Notes: generated from the sequence alone by a model not told the origin. 64,000 nucleotides of DNA from Pseudoips prasinana (GCA_951640165.1 OX621252.1:25999934-26063933), one strand, 5' to 3'; shown: positions 1 to 11,502, numbered from the stretch's first letter. Numbers and translations: made by a program.

Positions 1-777
1 GAAAAATATTCTAAAGAACCCCATAAAGATGGGGTCCTAATTTGGGTAAAGTTTAAAGCATCTGGAGAGTATGAATGCGATCAAATAAAATGCGTTTCGA
101 AGATATTCAAACAGGATTGGAGTCTTAAATATATAAGTCTCGTTATTTCATGTAAACCAGATAACGACCACTGTGGACTGATACGACCCGGTAGCGAAGT
201 GGATAAGGATCCGAGTGATCCTTTATACATAGTTATGGCGCAAGAGGCTTTGAATAAATACCGCTCGGAGAACCACCTTAAAGAGCGGCTCGAAGTGTTA
301 AGACTAGATAGAGTTACAGAACAAGTCGTATCTGGGCTGTTAACTAGGCTTTATATTAATGTAGTACCATTAGACAGATATTTACTTTATTGTTACGGAA
401 AGTTTTTGGAAAAATCTCCCACTGACGTTGAAATTGATGTTCAGTGTACACGAATTAATCATATACCGGCATATGGTGCACCAGTAGAACAGAACCCTAG
501 AAGGCCTGAATTTTTAAATATGGCTTCCGAGGCTTTACAACAGTACACTCGTGACAACTATATTATTAATCCTCTTGAAGTAGCTAAAGTTGAAAATGTT
601 ACAACAGCGATTCAAACGGGGCCTGTCCATGAGCTGACTTTTGATGCTTCTGGAATATATTTATGTGATGAAGTTAAATGCAATGCAAAGATATCATGGG
701 AAGATCCTTGGCTAGACTTTAAAAAAATTGAGGTTGATTGTAATCAAATTTATAGTCAATGTCAATTAGATCCTTAG
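1..777 (+). CDS. multidomain cystatin-like protein, gene A (3' part, cut by window start)
   Basis: The frame is open from base 1 to the TAG at 775-777 (258 codons), so the window starts inside the main exon. It holds the end of one cystatin-like domain, then two more domains of about 85-95 residues. The middle domain has a canonical cystatin QxVxG loop, QVVSG, at 322-336. The last domain has AIQTG there, which is degenerate. Each domain starts with an alpha-helix like MAQEALNKYR and carries paired cysteines (CDQIKC, CDEVKC). Cystatins block papain-like cysteine proteases by wedging the QxVxG loop into the active site; this copy would be secreted if its first exon resembles that of gene B. Domain order and linker motifs (EQNPRRPE) match gene B at 22247-24305, so the two are tandem paralogues. 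Inhibitory activity is inferred. Confidence 0.82.
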   Translation, partial: EKYSKEPHKDGVLIWVKFKASGEYECDQIKCVSKIFKQDWSLKYISLVISCKPDNDHCGLIRPGSEVDKDPSDPLYIVMAQEALNKYRSENHLKERLEVLRLDRVTEQVVSGLLTRLYINVVPLDRYLLYCYGKFLEKSPTDVEIDVQCTRINHIPAYGAPVEQNPRRPEFLNMASEALQQYTRDNYIINPLEVAKVENVTTAIQTGPVHELTFDASGIYLCDEVKCNAKISWEDPWLDFKKIEVDCNQIYSQCQLDP

Positions 778-939
778 TACAGGAGAAACAAATCAATGGA
801 CCCATTACTTTTATTGTGGAAACGAGCGTAAAGATTAAATATTTTTAAACTCTCGTAGATCAATGGTTCAAACTTTCTTTATTCACAGCACTAGAAAAAA
901 TAAATGTTTGGTTATTGCGACGTTCTTGTTTTTTAAACA

Positions 940-1295
940 TTGTTATTGCTTGTTTGTGCAATATAATGATGCGTTCAGGATGTTGTTTGGGCTGCCATGT
1001 TTTTGTAGTGCATCATGCAGAGATATTTGCAGAATCGAGGGTTGATGGTTTCCACGCCATCATCCACAAACGGTGTGCAATGTGCATCTCTCCTATGCAG
1101 GGTGCGTGGTAGCTCACACAGCATCCTGAACGCATTATGTTCTAAATGGCATAGTCCGATACTGGAGCACTGGACACAACGTAGACGGTGCCCTAGTACC
1201 GCGATATTATATTGTTAAATTACTAACATTAGGTTAAGATTTTTATAACTAATATCTTATGGACTGAAATATAATCTGAAATAAATGATTGATAA
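940..1295 (+). pseudogene. LINE ORF2 C-terminal relic
   Basis: Three short frames in succession encode pieces matching the C-terminus of the LINE ORF at 34316-35752 (VQYNDAFRMLFGLPCFCSAS, then DGFHAIIHKR, then RVRGSSHSILNALC, then PILEHWTQ). At least two frameshifts separate them. The 3' end runs to an AAATAA-type tail near 1290. It is a dead, 5'-truncated retrotransposon copy about 80 bp downstream of cystatin gene A. Confidence 0.7.
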
Positions 1296-1341
1296 TAATT
1301 ATGGAGAAGAAACAAATTTTGATCAAAAAGTTTCTCTCAAG

Positions 1342-1405
1342 GATCTTTGGGGGATATGCCATTATCACCACGTTTGATGGACTGGTTGGCCATAACTGTA
1401 TATGT
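1342..1405 (+). repeat. fragment of a dispersed repeat shared with 63480-63600
   Basis: The stretch reading GGYAIITTFDGLVGHNC on this strand resembles GGYAIMATLGRRVGDRS on the minus strand near 63540. This points to one dispersed repeat family, probably from a LINE. The remaining sequence from 1296 to 1622 shows no gene. Confidence 0.45.
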
Positions 1406-1622
1406 AGATCTAAAAAGAAAATGTTTATATTTTTCTTACTTAACTATTTAAAATATTTTAACTTACCTTTTGTCCGGCATTCTAGTTTACGTACCTAATA
1501 AGGTCTGTTTGTATTTGCATTTGTAGCAATATTTATGTAAGACCGTTTTTGCCTAAATAAATAAAATAATAATAACAGATATATATATATACGACGACAG
1601 TAACAAGCACCGATAGTCCCGC

Positions 1623-1765
1623 TGTACAGACGCCAGCACATCCAGCTACCTCAATCTGTCAAAATTCTTTTATAGATTTTCAACTTTATCACATAAGCAT
1701 AAGGTTTACTTTCAATTGGGGAAATTTGACAGATTGGGGTAGCTTGATGTGCTGGCGTCTGTACA
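1623..1765. mobile_element. MITE with about 40-bp terminal inverted repeats
   Basis: The ends are near-perfect inverted repeats: TGTACAGACGCCAGCACAT at 1623 and its reverse complement ending at 1765. The similarity runs inward about 40 bp with a few mismatches. The whole element is 143 bp, AT-rich inside, with no ORF. This is a non-autonomous DNA transposon; the superfamily is not clear and no certain target-site duplication was seen. Confidence 0.75.
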
Positions 1766-1944
1766 TGGTACACTTCTAGGTAACTGTGTAGGGATTTTTT
1801 TTTTCCATGGTTAAAACTCACCGTTCTGTTTCGATATACAGCTTATATACCCATAGATAGAAATCATAGATAGATAGAGGAACCGTCCAATGTCACTTTA
1901 TGCATTAAGATTTTTTAAGTCCTTTTCATCTGCTATGCTTTTTT

Positions 1945-1995
1945 AAAGAAAGAGATGGTGCGATATTCCTGAACAAAATCACCATCTCTTTCTTT
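1945..1995. repeat. hairpin, 16-nt perfect arms
   Basis: AAAGAAAGAGATGGTG at 1945-1960 is repeated as its reverse complement at 1980-1995, with a 19-nt loop. The function is unknown. The sequence from 1996 to 2289 shows no gene. Confidence 0.6.
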
Positions 1996-2289
1996 CAAAG
2001 TCTAAAGTCAATTTTGCATTAAGAAGTTCCTTACTGCTACTGGCATTCAAACCCTGAAGGTGACAATATGTTTTTCGTCTACCATACAAACGTTGGGAGC
2101 CAATGAGAGCGACTGTAGGTTAAGCTACTGAGTGAGTGAGGCCATGATACCGCAGCTTTATAAACCGAGTAACGAGACACAGCTTCCTGTTATACTAGCA
2201 CTAACAGGTCATACATGCACATTCACACACACCAATCCTACAATTTGTACTTGCCTAAAACTCGAACGCGCCCCTAAGTTCCAATAATT

Positions 2290-2550
2290 GACGGTCACCA
2301 TAGCCTAATTGGTAGTGCTCCTGCCTACGAAGCTGGTGGCCCTGGGTTCGAATCCCGGTAAGTGCAAATATTTGTGTGATGAGCACGAATATTTGTTTCT
2401 GAGTCGTGCATGTTTTCTATCTATATAAGTATTTATCTAACTATATAAGTATGTATATCGTCGCCTGGTACCCATAGTACAAGCTTTGCTTAGTTTGGGG
2501 CTAGTATGATCTGTGTGACATTGTCCAGAGATATTATTATTATTATAATT
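2290..2550 (+). mobile_element. tRNA-derived SINE, family 1
   Basis: The head carries RNA polymerase III promoter boxes: an A box around TAGCCTAATTGGTAG and a B box GGTTCGAATCC. A unique body follows, then the tail TACAAGCTTTGCTTAGTTTGGGG, ending in ATTATT repeats. Further copies lie at 4138-4275, 12860-13110, 20219-20470 and 55737-56610. It is a retroposon and not a functional tRNA. Confidence 0.85.
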
Positions 2551-4089
2551 CGACATCACCATTGATCACAACCTTACCTTTACTGATCATCACTAACCTA
2601 AAAAATGCGTAAAGTTATGTTTGTTTTTAAAACCCTTCGTCATAATGTCTAGGCCCGCCTTGTTAATAGAGTCTACCTAACACTCATTTAATCCATTTTA
2701 ACCTATTCATCAGTTTGGGGAGGATTACAAAGGTTGGCAATGTGAAAGTAGATTGAGCCCAAAGAGCTATTTTAAAAGTGAGTACTTTTCGACCATTTCA
2801 CTTTCCAATGGGAAGAACTGTACTAGTCTCGTGACGTACTTACAGTAAAAAACTATTTAAAGTAGATTTAGTACTCCTACAATATAAAAACGCTCCCTTT
2901 TAGGAGACTATCAAGCGACACAAGGACTTTGTTTATGACACATTTAAAAGCAACTTCATTTTTACTTAAATCTTTTTTGCTAGTTAGAGCTCTATCTATA
3001 TAATAAACTAAACAAGAAATTGAACAATTATTACTACAGATTAATTCATTTTGGTAGTCACCCATCTATAGACTGACGCGTATATAGGTCAATCTTGCCA
3101 ATCACTCACGGATCGACGAGATAAACCAGTTGTGAGGTGATAGCATTCCAAAGGAGAAGGAAACTTCTGGGCCCAGCAGTTAACTAGTCGAAATGTGAAT
3201 TAAAAAAACCACAAAATATGGTATCATGTTTCTATCTAGGAAGCGAGAAAACTTAAATTAAGTTATGAAACGAAATAATCGATAAAATAATGATGAATTA
3301 CTCGCAATCGATTAAGAATAAATCGGTAAAATCTCAGAATATGTTTGAAAATCAAGTGACAAGTGTTTTTCGTGGAATCGATTCATAGCGGATCGTATTC
3401 CTTTAGTTTTTCTTCGAGCAACTCTTTTCCGCCAGACGGCCTTTACATACTCTTTGACTGTCACTCGTTCGTTGTCTTTCGTTTTAAGTGCCTACGTATT
3501 TTCCATGTTTTATTTGTGGTTTTCTTCGAGTGTAGTGACTGCACCGGGTGCGGGGGATCCAAACGTGCCAAATCTTCGACATGTCACACTCTCCATGCAT
3601 AAAACCATAACACAACCGAAGCCATTCAAAAATATTTTGTAAAAACTACAATGTTATAATTTAACCTCACTTTTACTATACTTCATATAACTTGATTCCT
3701 GGATAGCCAAATTTTACCAAAATTTCAGTGAGGTCTTGTTATTATATCCTCTCACAAATAAGGCTAGTTTGATTCAGTTAACACCTGGGCCCAGGAATGT
3801 ATGGAGTCATTTCCTTCTCCTTTATGCACATCATGTTTTAAAATGATTACAATAATAATACATTACATAATGAGTGATTTTAGAGTCGTACGTGGTGCAC
3901 ACTAATTATTTTCGGATTGTATAAGAAAAATCCATTAACAAAATTGAATTGAACCTTGAGAACATGCTTTTTATATTCTTCAACAGCCTATACCTACTGG
4001 TGATGAAACACATCGATAATTCTAAATTTCTGGCAACAAGAAGACGGTGCATGGGTCCAAGTCACGACTGAATGTAGGTTGATCAATAA
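2551..4089. other. AT-rich intergenic stretch, no gene recognised
   Basis: Only short open frames occur here (at most about 80 codons), without recognisable domains or a coherent splice pattern. Confidence 0.5.
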
Positions 4090-4137
4090 TAATAGGGGAG
4101 GGCAATCTTGAGCCCTCTCAGGATACGTGTCCCGACT
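4090..4137. repeat. fragment of the GC-rich repeat also found at 51793-51840
   Basis: The words GGGGAGGG, GAGCCCTCTCAGG and TACGTGTCCCGAC occur here and at 51793-51840 in the same order and spacing. The fragment abuts a truncated SINE. Confidence 0.6.
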
Positions 4138-4275
4138 TAATTACATAGAAAACATCCATGATTCAGAAACAAATATTCGTGCTCATCACACAAATATTTG
4201 TACTTACCGGAATTCGAACCCAGGACCACCAACTTTGTAGGCAGGAGCACTACCAACTAGGCTACGGTGCCCGTC
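4138..4275 (-). mobile_element. tRNA-derived SINE, family 1, 3'-truncated
   Basis: Read on the minus strand from 4275, it has the tRNA-like head with A box and B box (GGTTCGAATTCC, slightly decayed), then the ATTTGTGTGATGAGCACGAA body. It stops near 4138, where the GC-rich fragment begins. Confidence 0.8.
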
Positions 4276-4399
4276 ATTGAAACGGTAATCGGATCTCCAT
4301 TATATCAAAACTAGGTACATAGTGCCTGTAAATCTTTAAATAAGATACCACAACATACAACAAATAGAACAACTTTAAAAGTAAATTGTTTAGTTTCAA

Positions 4400-4954
4400 A
4401 TTAGTATCGTCACCAATCTGTCTGTGCTCAACTTCCAGTAACGAATATGAACAAACTGCTCACCACATCCTGTGGGAGTGTGATCTCTGGCAAAATCAGC
4501 GTGATATTATGTTAAACAGCTTGCAACCAATATCTGGAGTAGTTTATTATACGGATCTTGTAGCAACAAGGAACAACTTCCGTGCGTTTAAGCGCTTTTG
4601 CTATCCCTACTGTTGGAATCAAATATAACAGCTCACTTAGGACCCTTAAATTGATCCTCGGTGCTTTTGCAGCTGGCTTCTCTAGTTGCAAATCTCTCAT
4701 TTTATGAGGCTATAGCCTCTTTACATCATTCTGTCTCCCGCTTTGCTCTGGAGGGAAGTGGAACTATTCATTTTCTAACTCCTCCTTTTTTTTTCTGATT
4801 AAATTCGTTGCGGGATCTAAGACAGTTAAAGCGATTCCCCGGGACATGCCTGAGCTTCACCACTCAGTGTCATTTCATTGTGTGCCACTGTTGATCCTGG
4901 CTTACAGGAGTTGCAGTGGTAAGAGGGAGGGACTAGTCCCGATAAAAAAAAAAT
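4400..4954 (+). pseudogene. R1/Jockey-type LINE 3' end
   Basis: The first part encodes a LINE C-terminal zinc-knuckle region (HHILWECDLWQNQRD, then GVVYYTDLVATRNNFRAFKR) and runs into stops. A 3' UTR follows with the block GTCATTTCATTGTGTGCCAC and ends in a poly(A) run at 4945-4953. The same 3' UTR occurs on the minus strand at 29373-29462 and 50633-50867. It is a 5'-truncated retrotransposon copy. Confidence 0.7.
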
Positions 4955-6191
4955 AGAATACTGGAACAGACGCAGAATTTAAATATTCTTCACCATGTCC
5001 TAAAGCTAGGCGGTCTACTTGCTTCTGGTGTGAACCAAGAAGTGCTAAGTCTAATATACCGTGACTAACCTTATCGAAACGTCCGTGTAAATTGTAGCAA
5101 TTTGACCGCCTTGGCCTAATGCAAATCCATCCATCAAATCACTGATATTTGTTAAAAAAATTAGTATTGCTATTTATTTGTTATCGATCACCCATGAATA
5201 GGTCGATCGATAATAAATAAATAGGTAACTCTCACATACAATTCTTTAATGATTATAAAATCTATATTATTATTTAGACTAGAGACTCAAATAACTTGGA
5301 AAATATTGATATAATTGTTATAGGATGATTAGTTTACATGTAAATGAGGGTTTACTTCATTTAACGTAGACCATGTAGTTCGCATTATTATTTATAATTA
5401 AATGTTGTCAACTGAACAAAGAATATATTGAATACTAAGATTGAATGTAAAATATTGTAATTATTATAATAACGTGTGAAATAGTTACTTAAATGTTGTT
5501 TCTCTTTTCAGGAACGTCTATGTTGTAAGTTGTATAGAAATAAGATAAAATTGTACAGCATTTTGATGAATAAAAAAATCTCTTTTCAGAACAAGGCAAT
5601 TCGTTTTTATTTCAAGACATTATAAAACAACATTTTTATAGCTGTTGCACTAAAAATAACATGGAAAAATTCAAGTTTGTGTTTGGTTTCGAACCCGCTT
5701 GCATATATATAAAAACTTGTTATTTATTTCCATTAGATGGTAGTACTGATGAAATTTGTCGGTTAAATAAGTAATATATACAGCAGTGATGTCTGATTTT
5801 TTATTCTCTAAATATCGATCAACGATTATCTTGGCACACACAGGACTGCTAATGAAAAGAGTAAGAAGACTCATCTGGATTTTTAAAACCTTGCGCCACG
5901 CAACTTCCAAGTTTCTCTAACAAATTTATATCTCACTAGCACAATCAATACTCACTTATTGTATTCTAGTATGAGGCGGATCAACAAAAATAAAGTTTCT
6001 TGAATTGGAGAGAACTCAGCGGTCATTATAAAAGTCATGATTTTTAAACCTCTAATATCATCGATATAAACTACTAGATTAGTAATTACCGCGCCAATGC
6101 GTAACCACTCCACATAAGGCCACAGCCTCATATGCAGCTAATGTCAGTTCAGTGCTTAATGAGACGCCAACCGTGTTCAACCAAGAGAAAA
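4955..6191. other. AT-rich stretch, no gene recognised
   Basis: Low-complexity AT-rich DNA with short frames only. No repeat family was recognised with confidence. Confidence 0.5.
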
Positions 6192-6268
6192 ATGGGTAAA
6201 TGCGTTGTCAAAGAATGCGTTTCAAGGTCGAAAAAACATCACAAATCAAGCGGAATCACTTTCCACAC
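6192..6268 (+). pseudogene. THAP-domain zinc finger, exon 1 relic
   Basis: ATG at 6192 opens a 77-nt exon reading MGKCVVKECVSRS, then KSSGITFH, before a consensus donor (ACGTAAGT, GT at 6269). This is the start of a THAP zinc finger: the first two Cys ligands in CxxxxC spacing near the N-terminus, then the conserved FH. THAP domains bind DNA in animal regulators and P-element-type transposases. The matching second exon lies at 11503-11664, beyond a 5-kb LINE that sits in the intron. Exon 2 carries a frameshift and a stop, so the gene is dead. Confidence 0.6.
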
Positions 6269-6536
6269 GTAAGTTAATTGTTTATATATTCATATTAAGA
6301 TAAATGACGCCAAAATTGAATTAAAACATTTCATATTCTATTTAAGGTTCAGTGTTACGACTAAAATATTGGTTAGTTTTCCCACAATATTGGGGTAATT
6401 TGTAATTTATGGAATACGTCAAAGTCAAAGATTTATTTGCAAGTAAATATGGTTTTAAAAGGTCTTACATTGGTAGCACAAAAGTAGCTTAACATATCTA
6501 ATCATATAATAATGACATGCAAATTTGTGAAGACAA

Positions 6537-7950
6537 TTATTTGGCCTGCAGGAATTCCTTTACAGTATAGAAGGAATTCTCAATTAACCAATTGCGTAAA
6601 GTTTTTTTGAATCGACCCATTGGAAGAACCTTAATTTGGTCAGGAAGCTTGTTATAAATCCGAACACACATTGGATAACAGCTTCGTCTATATAGTTCCG
6701 TTCTCATTCTAGGAATAATTAATTTATTAGGATATCGAGTTCTGTAGTTACATTTGTCTCCCAGATTTTCAAACATGTCCGGGTGAGATTTGGTAAATTT
6801 ACATGTTTCCTCAACATAAATACCAGTTAATGTGAGTATTCTAAGCTTCCTGAACAGTGGTTTACAGGATGTAAGTGGGTCTACGTTACAAATCGCACGT
6901 ATGCACCTCTTTTGTGCGATAAAAGCTCTTTCGATATGCACAGAGTTTCCCCACACCAATATACCGTAACGCAGTATTGAACCAGCATATGCATGATAAG
7001 CCTGTAATGTGGCTTGTCTACTAGTCAGGTTAGATATACGCCATAGAGCATAAGCAAACGTACTGAGTTTACCACATATCCTATCAATATGATAAATCCA
7101 AGAACACCTCTCATCTAAAACTATCCCCAGAAAACGCATGCTATCTGATAGTTGTATTTCTTTATTCTTATAGATGATGTTTAAATCTATTTTATTCCAA
7201 TTTTTGTTACAAAATTGTACGTATTTGGTTTTATTTATATTAGGTTTAAGGTTATTCTTTTCCATCCAAGTTATTATTTTGCTTACAGTATTAGTTATTT
7301 CCATATTGTAGTCTTCTTTATTTTTGGGGATAATTACGGAAACATCGTCTGCAAAGAGTATGCAGGGATGGCCAGTTACTTCTGTTAGGTCATTGATATA
7401 TATCAAAAAGAGTAGGGGGCCTAGAATACTGCCCTGTGGAACGCCTGTACAGTTGTAACCCAATTTCGATCTAAATGACAGTTCACCGTTTTGGTTTGGT
7501 TTATCTACAGTTATTTCTACAAATTGCGGTCTGTTTGCAAGGTAGCTTTTTAACCATGTATTTGCTTTACCGCGTATTCCATATTTGTCACATTTTTTTA
7601 GTAGTAGCTCATGCGATACAAAGTTAAAAGCCTTTGACATGTCAAAAAATACAACTGTTGTGGGAATACTTTGGTCAATATTATTAGTAACTAGGTTAAT
7701 TAAATTGAATGCCGCTGTAGTTGTCGATTTTCTTTTTTGGAATCCATGCTGTTCATGTTTGAAAATTTGGAACTTATCGATAAAATTTGTTAGACGCGTG
7801 TGCATGATCCTTTCATAAATTTTCGCTAAAATAGGTAATAGGGCTATCGGTCTGTAATTATCAACAAGTTTCTTGTTACCATTTTTATGTATCGGTTTGA
7901 TAACTGTCATTTTCAGTTTCTCAGGAAATACTCCCGTGAATAATGATAAG
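6537..7950 (-). pseudogene. reverse transcriptase part of LINE ORF2
   Basis: The open frame (457 codons from the first Met, and open up to 7950) holds a clear non-LTR reverse transcriptase: NYRPIALLPILAK, then AFNFVSHELLL, GVPQGSILGPLLFLIYINDL and the catalytic FADD box in CILFADDVSVII, followed by the thumb region. In the cell this enzyme copies the LINE RNA at a nicked target site. Upstream it is separated from the rest of ORF2 by the insertion at 7951-8648; across that gap the frame reads VYLIDL then SLFTGVFPEKLK, which rejoins cleanly. The RT domain itself looks intact, but the element is broken elsewhere. Confidence 0.85.
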
Positions 7951-8648
7951 TCAGAGTCTTTGTATCAGAAATATGTGGACACGATGGAGAATGTGCAACA
8001 TAAGTTCCTAAAATCAATGCATTATCGTTGTCGCCACAATTTAGTTTCCCATGATTCCCGCAAGAAAGATGTTGGATTTCTTAGTTTGAGAACAAGACGC
8101 CTTTATCTAGAAACCATGTTTCTCTATGACTTATGTGTCAATAGATATGACTGCTCAGAAATAACAAATAAGATAAGCTATATTGTTCCAAGAACTGTTA
8201 TGAGACGGGAGGCGCGTGGATTTCCGCTTTTTGCGGTATCTTCTTGTCGCACTAACTCCGGGGTCCGTGCTCCTCTGCGTCGAATAGCCAGTAATTACAA
8301 TACTTTTTTCTCCGACCTTGATCTGTTCACACTGTCTGCTAATAAGTTTAGAAATTGTTTACTCCAGAAGATTAAAGAAATAGATCTGAAAAATTAGATT
8401 TTTATAGACTCATGTAAGATTAAAAAAATATATATATGTTGTTTTATATAAATACCATTACTTAAATTGAATATGTTTAGCACTAGCTTCACTCGTGCTT
8501 AGTTAAGTAGTTCCATGTTAAGACTATTTTACTTAAGATGTGGATAACGATGTGGGTTACTCATTAACAAATCCTATAAACTATAACTTAGTTATTAAGA
8601 AAAGTGTGTAACCGTTTGTATTCCCGAACAAATAAATAAATAAATAAG
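7951..8648 (+). mobile_element. 5'-truncated LINE nested inside the CR1-like LINE
   Basis: The sequence encodes only the C-terminal part of a LINE ORF2 (YVDTMENVQHKFLKSM, then LYLETMFLYDLCVNRYDC), open to the stop at 8395-8397. A 3' UTR follows, with an (AAATA)n tail ending at 8648. Removing 7951-8648 joins GATAAG to TCTATTAG and restores the minus-strand reading of the host LINE, which fixes the insertion borders. A short TAAG or ATAAG repeat at both ends may be the target-site duplication. Relatives of the same C-terminal region lie at 33931-34203 (minus). Confidence 0.8.
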
Positions 8649-9340
8649 TCTATTAGATATACTAGTACCGGAGTAATGATAGGGCCTATGAATTTTATAA
8701 TTTTCGTAGGTATTTGATCATAACCTGTTGAATTTGAGTCCTTAAGTGAATTTATTATTTTTTTAACTTCGCCATCATCGGTGGGCATTAAAAATATACT
8801 TGAATCAATAAAATCAATGTCATAATTATTACTGTTAATGTCAAAAACGTTGTTAGTCAAATTGATATAATAGTCATTTACATAATTTGCAATATCTGTG
8901 GGGTTTGTAATTAATCCAGTTTCAGTTTCTATCTCCTTAATATGTGATTCCTGAATTTGATTATTATTGGAATTATACTTTATTAAGTTCCAAGACGAAT
9001 CAGTCAATCAGTTATTTTTAGCCCTCGTTACGTAATTTGTATAATGAATTTTTTGTGCTTTGTGTATACATTTTTTTTGTAGTTTATTATAGTTTAAGTA
9101 GTTAAGTTTGCTGTTTTTGTCAGATGAGGAATAGTATTTAAATCGCAAGTTCCGTTTGGTTTTAGCTGATTTTTTAATACCTTTGGAAATCCATTTTGTG
9201 TATTTTTTTACGAGGTTAATTTCGATCATTGTTTTAGGGAAGCACAAATCAAAAAACAAGACAAGTGTATCATGAAACTGATTAAACGCACTGTTAGCTT
9301 CTTGATTAGAAAATATTTCCGTCCATTTTAAATTCGACAT
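8649..9340 (-). pseudogene. LINE ORF2 linker between endonuclease and RT
   Basis: Two consecutive pieces in the same frame, separated by an in-frame TGA near 9006, encode the connector typical of CR1 ORF2: KYTKWISKGIKKSAKTKRN, then NDYYINLTN and STGYDQIPTKIIKFIGPIIT. The region upstream (9341-9400) also carries stops. It is part of the 6413-11470 element, and its 5' part (9239-9340) is also present in the second duplicated unit. Confidence 0.7.
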
Positions 9341-9400
9341 ACAGCTAAGGAACTTTCCTTTATTTTCGGTGCTAAAATCGCGCTTATAAATTTTGCGAAA

Positions 9401-10030
9401 CTAAAGTGATGGAACTTTATTGCCTATTTGTATGGATATCATCTGAGCGGTTTCGTGATCTGATAGTCCCAGTGGTATAACCTCGCAAATTGCATCTTTA
9501 CAGTTACTTATTATTTGGTCCAAACATGAGTTTCTTCGTGTTGGTTGTTTTATATGTAGTGTTAAGCCGACATTATTGACAATCCTATTTAATTCGTCTA
9601 CGCATTTTTTATTTCTGTCTAGTTTTTTGCTCAAAATATCAATTTTTAGGTCCCCCACTATCACAAATTGTTTTTTTGATTTGTTTCGAAGGTTGTACAA
9701 CATTACTTCTAAATTACGTAAGAAAACAAAGGGGTTTGAGCTTGGTGTACGGTATAAAGCTATAATTATAATGTTATACTGTAAAAGTTCAATTCCACAA
9801 CACTCAAACTCATTTTCGGACGCATATTTTTCCAATTGAGACAGTATTTTGTACTCAATGTGATTTAAGCAGAATATACAAACACCACCCCGCTTTTTAT
9901 TCTTTCTCGAGTACCAGTGTCCTAATGTGTAGCCATTTAAGGTAATGCTGCTCTCCTCTCCTGCTTTAATGAAAGTCTCAGTTAAGCATAGTACATCAAC
10001 AATTATCCCCTTATTAAGAAACGATCGCAA
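9401..10030 (-). pseudogene. apurinic-type endonuclease domain of LINE ORF2, copy A
   Basis: The 209-codon frame (TTG first codon, not a real start) shows the non-LTR endonuclease signatures: CLTETF, LYRTPSS, IVGDLKID, QPTRRNSCLDQI and GLSDH. This domain nicks target DNA to prime reverse transcription. The usual GDFN/GDLN Asn is Lys here. The N-terminal piece (LNILHQNIAGFRSKKEL, around 10035-10090) lies in another frame, so a frameshift separates it. The same break is present in the second copy and so predates the tandem duplication. Confidence 0.8.
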
Positions 10031-10200
10031 TTTCTAAGAGTTCTTTCTTACTTCTGAAACCTGCAATATTTTGATGAAGAATATTTAATGAGTGGCAGTT
10101 AGTTTCGTCAGTGGTATTTCCGTTTTTACCCTTACTTGACACATTATCATAAAGATTTTTTATTGATTTATTACTGAGTGTTTTAGTTGTTGGCGAAGTA

Positions 10201-10767
10201 CTATTTGTACCTGCGAAAAAACGTATTGTTTGGGGTGTTTTTACAGTTATATGATCTTGTTGGTCGATGAATATGCTTTGAATTTAGATTATTTTTAAAA
10301 TATGTGGACAAATCGGTGCATTTCGACTGAGCAGTTGGTTTTTTGTTGAAGTTTCTTTTTTTATAATCAAGTGTGTCGATTAATACGTTTAGTTTATTAC
10401 AAGTATTGCGATGAGTACGCAAATAGTAACAATTTTCGTTATTATTACATATAAGTTCCAAGTTGTTATTTAGTAAATTCTCATTTAGATATTTATTTTC
10501 CAATACACTCAAAACGATAATTGGACAACTATTATATTTTTTTATAAACACATATAATTCATTTAACATAGTAGTAGGGTTACAGTCATTTGCCCCTACA
10601 CAAATTATAATTTTATCATAAGGCGTACATGTCAACTCCGTGTTTAACAGTTGCTTAGTGGTTGCATAGTATTTTATCATTCCTTCTGCGCAGTAACTTT
10701 CATATGGGCTATTTGATCTCAGGTCAAGCAGGCGTGTAGTTAAACCCGTAATTTGCTGGGTACCCAT
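10201..10767 (-). pseudogene. SGNH-hydrolase-like ORF1 domain of CR1-like LINE, copy A
   Basis: The 188-codon frame starts MGTQQITGLTTRLLDL and contains IIICVGANDCNP, which fits the GxND block of SGNH/GDSL esterases, then IIVLSVLENKYLN. Esterase domains are an established feature of ORF1 in CR1-like retrotransposons. The usual GDS nucleophile motif is replaced by GTQQ, so hydrolase activity is doubtful. Its start overlaps the end of the coiled-coil ORF (10740-11276) in another frame; in relatives the two would be one protein, so a frameshift is likely. Confidence 0.65.
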
Positions 10768-11276
10768 GATATGTATTTTTCTTTTTGATGATCATTTTTG
10801 CTTTTATGAGTAGTGGGACCAATAGATTTCTGAGTCTCATTTTGTAGTTTGTTAATCAGTTTCTGTCCCCTTCCAGGTTCCTGTTGTACTTTGGTGCTAA
10901 AAATCTTTGAATTGTAAATATTTTCAGATTTTCGGTTGGGAGTACTAATTTTTGGTGAAAATATTTCAGTTAAACTAGTAATTTTGATTTCCCGATATTG
11001 TAGCTTTTTCTCTAAATCTATTTTTTCTATTATTAAGTTTTCAATTTCCTTATGTGCACTCTCTAGCTTTTCCCTTAAGTCTCTGACAGTTTCTTGTAAA
11101 TCAATAATTTCTTGACAGTTCCATGTAGATAAGTCGGGTAAGCTTCTTGCCAGGACATGAGAGTCAGTTGATAAGAAAGAATTATCTTCAAAACTTGTTG
11201 TCGAGGCATGTAAATTAGTAATTCTTCTTCTAAAAGTAACATTATCATTCATGTTTTCCATGATAGTAGTATACAC
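10740..11276 (-). pseudogene. coiled-coil N-terminal part of LINE ORF1, copy A
   Basis: The 178-codon frame begins MYTTIMENMNDNVTFRRR. It has a long heptad-rich segment (QEIIDLQETVRDLREKLESA continuing through EKIDLEKKLQYREI), a predicted coiled coil for ORF1 protein trimerisation or RNA binding. A basic tail follows. It runs 28 bp into the downstream esterase-like frame. The second copy has a stop in the middle, at 16350-16352. Confidence 0.65.
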
Positions 11277-11472
11277 TTTCGTTATTAATTATAGATGCAC
11301 TTTACTATTTTTAGTCAATAATTTAACACGAATACAATACTTCGCTAAGGGGAGGTTTCGCAGTGTTCGTAACGTTGTTACCTCTGTTTTTTTATTAAAT
11401 AAAAATAATTAATTTAAGTGGGCAATAATAAAATGTCTAGTATTTTTTTTAACCAATTTTATATTAATTGAA

Positions 11473-11502
11473 GTATACCAAAAGATGCATCTTTTGGTAT
11501 AC
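11473..11502. repeat. 30-bp perfect palindrome, copy A
   Basis: GTATACCAAAAGATG is followed immediately by its exact reverse complement. It sits at the junction between the 5' end of the CR1-like LINE and the THAP exon 2 relic. It is repeated unchanged in unit B at 18118-18147. Confidence 0.9.

Larger units (their letters stand above)
6413..11470 (-). mobile_element. CR1-like LINE, nearly full length, interrupted by another LINE
   Basis: On the minus strand it contains, in order, a coiled-coil ORF1 part (10740-11276), an SGNH-hydrolase-like part (10201-10767), an apurinic-type endonuclease (9401-10030), a linker region (8649-9340) and reverse transcriptase (6537-7950). A coiled coil plus an esterase-like domain in ORF1 is known for CR1-like elements. 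The 3' end lies near 6413 in an AT-rich tail. A separate + strand LINE fragment is inserted at 7951-8648. The 5' end lies just before the palindrome at 11473. Frameshifts and stops make it inactive. Confidence 0.75.

Noticed and set aside
199..777. Start of cystatin gene A at 199
   Set aside because: The codon is GTG and the frame is open back to base 1 with cystatin sequence, so the true start lies outside the window.
2290..2360. tRNA genes at the SINE heads (2290, 12860, 20219, 54354, 56540, 63880)
   Set aside because: A and B boxes are present, but the acceptor stems do not pair and each continues into a conserved SINE body.
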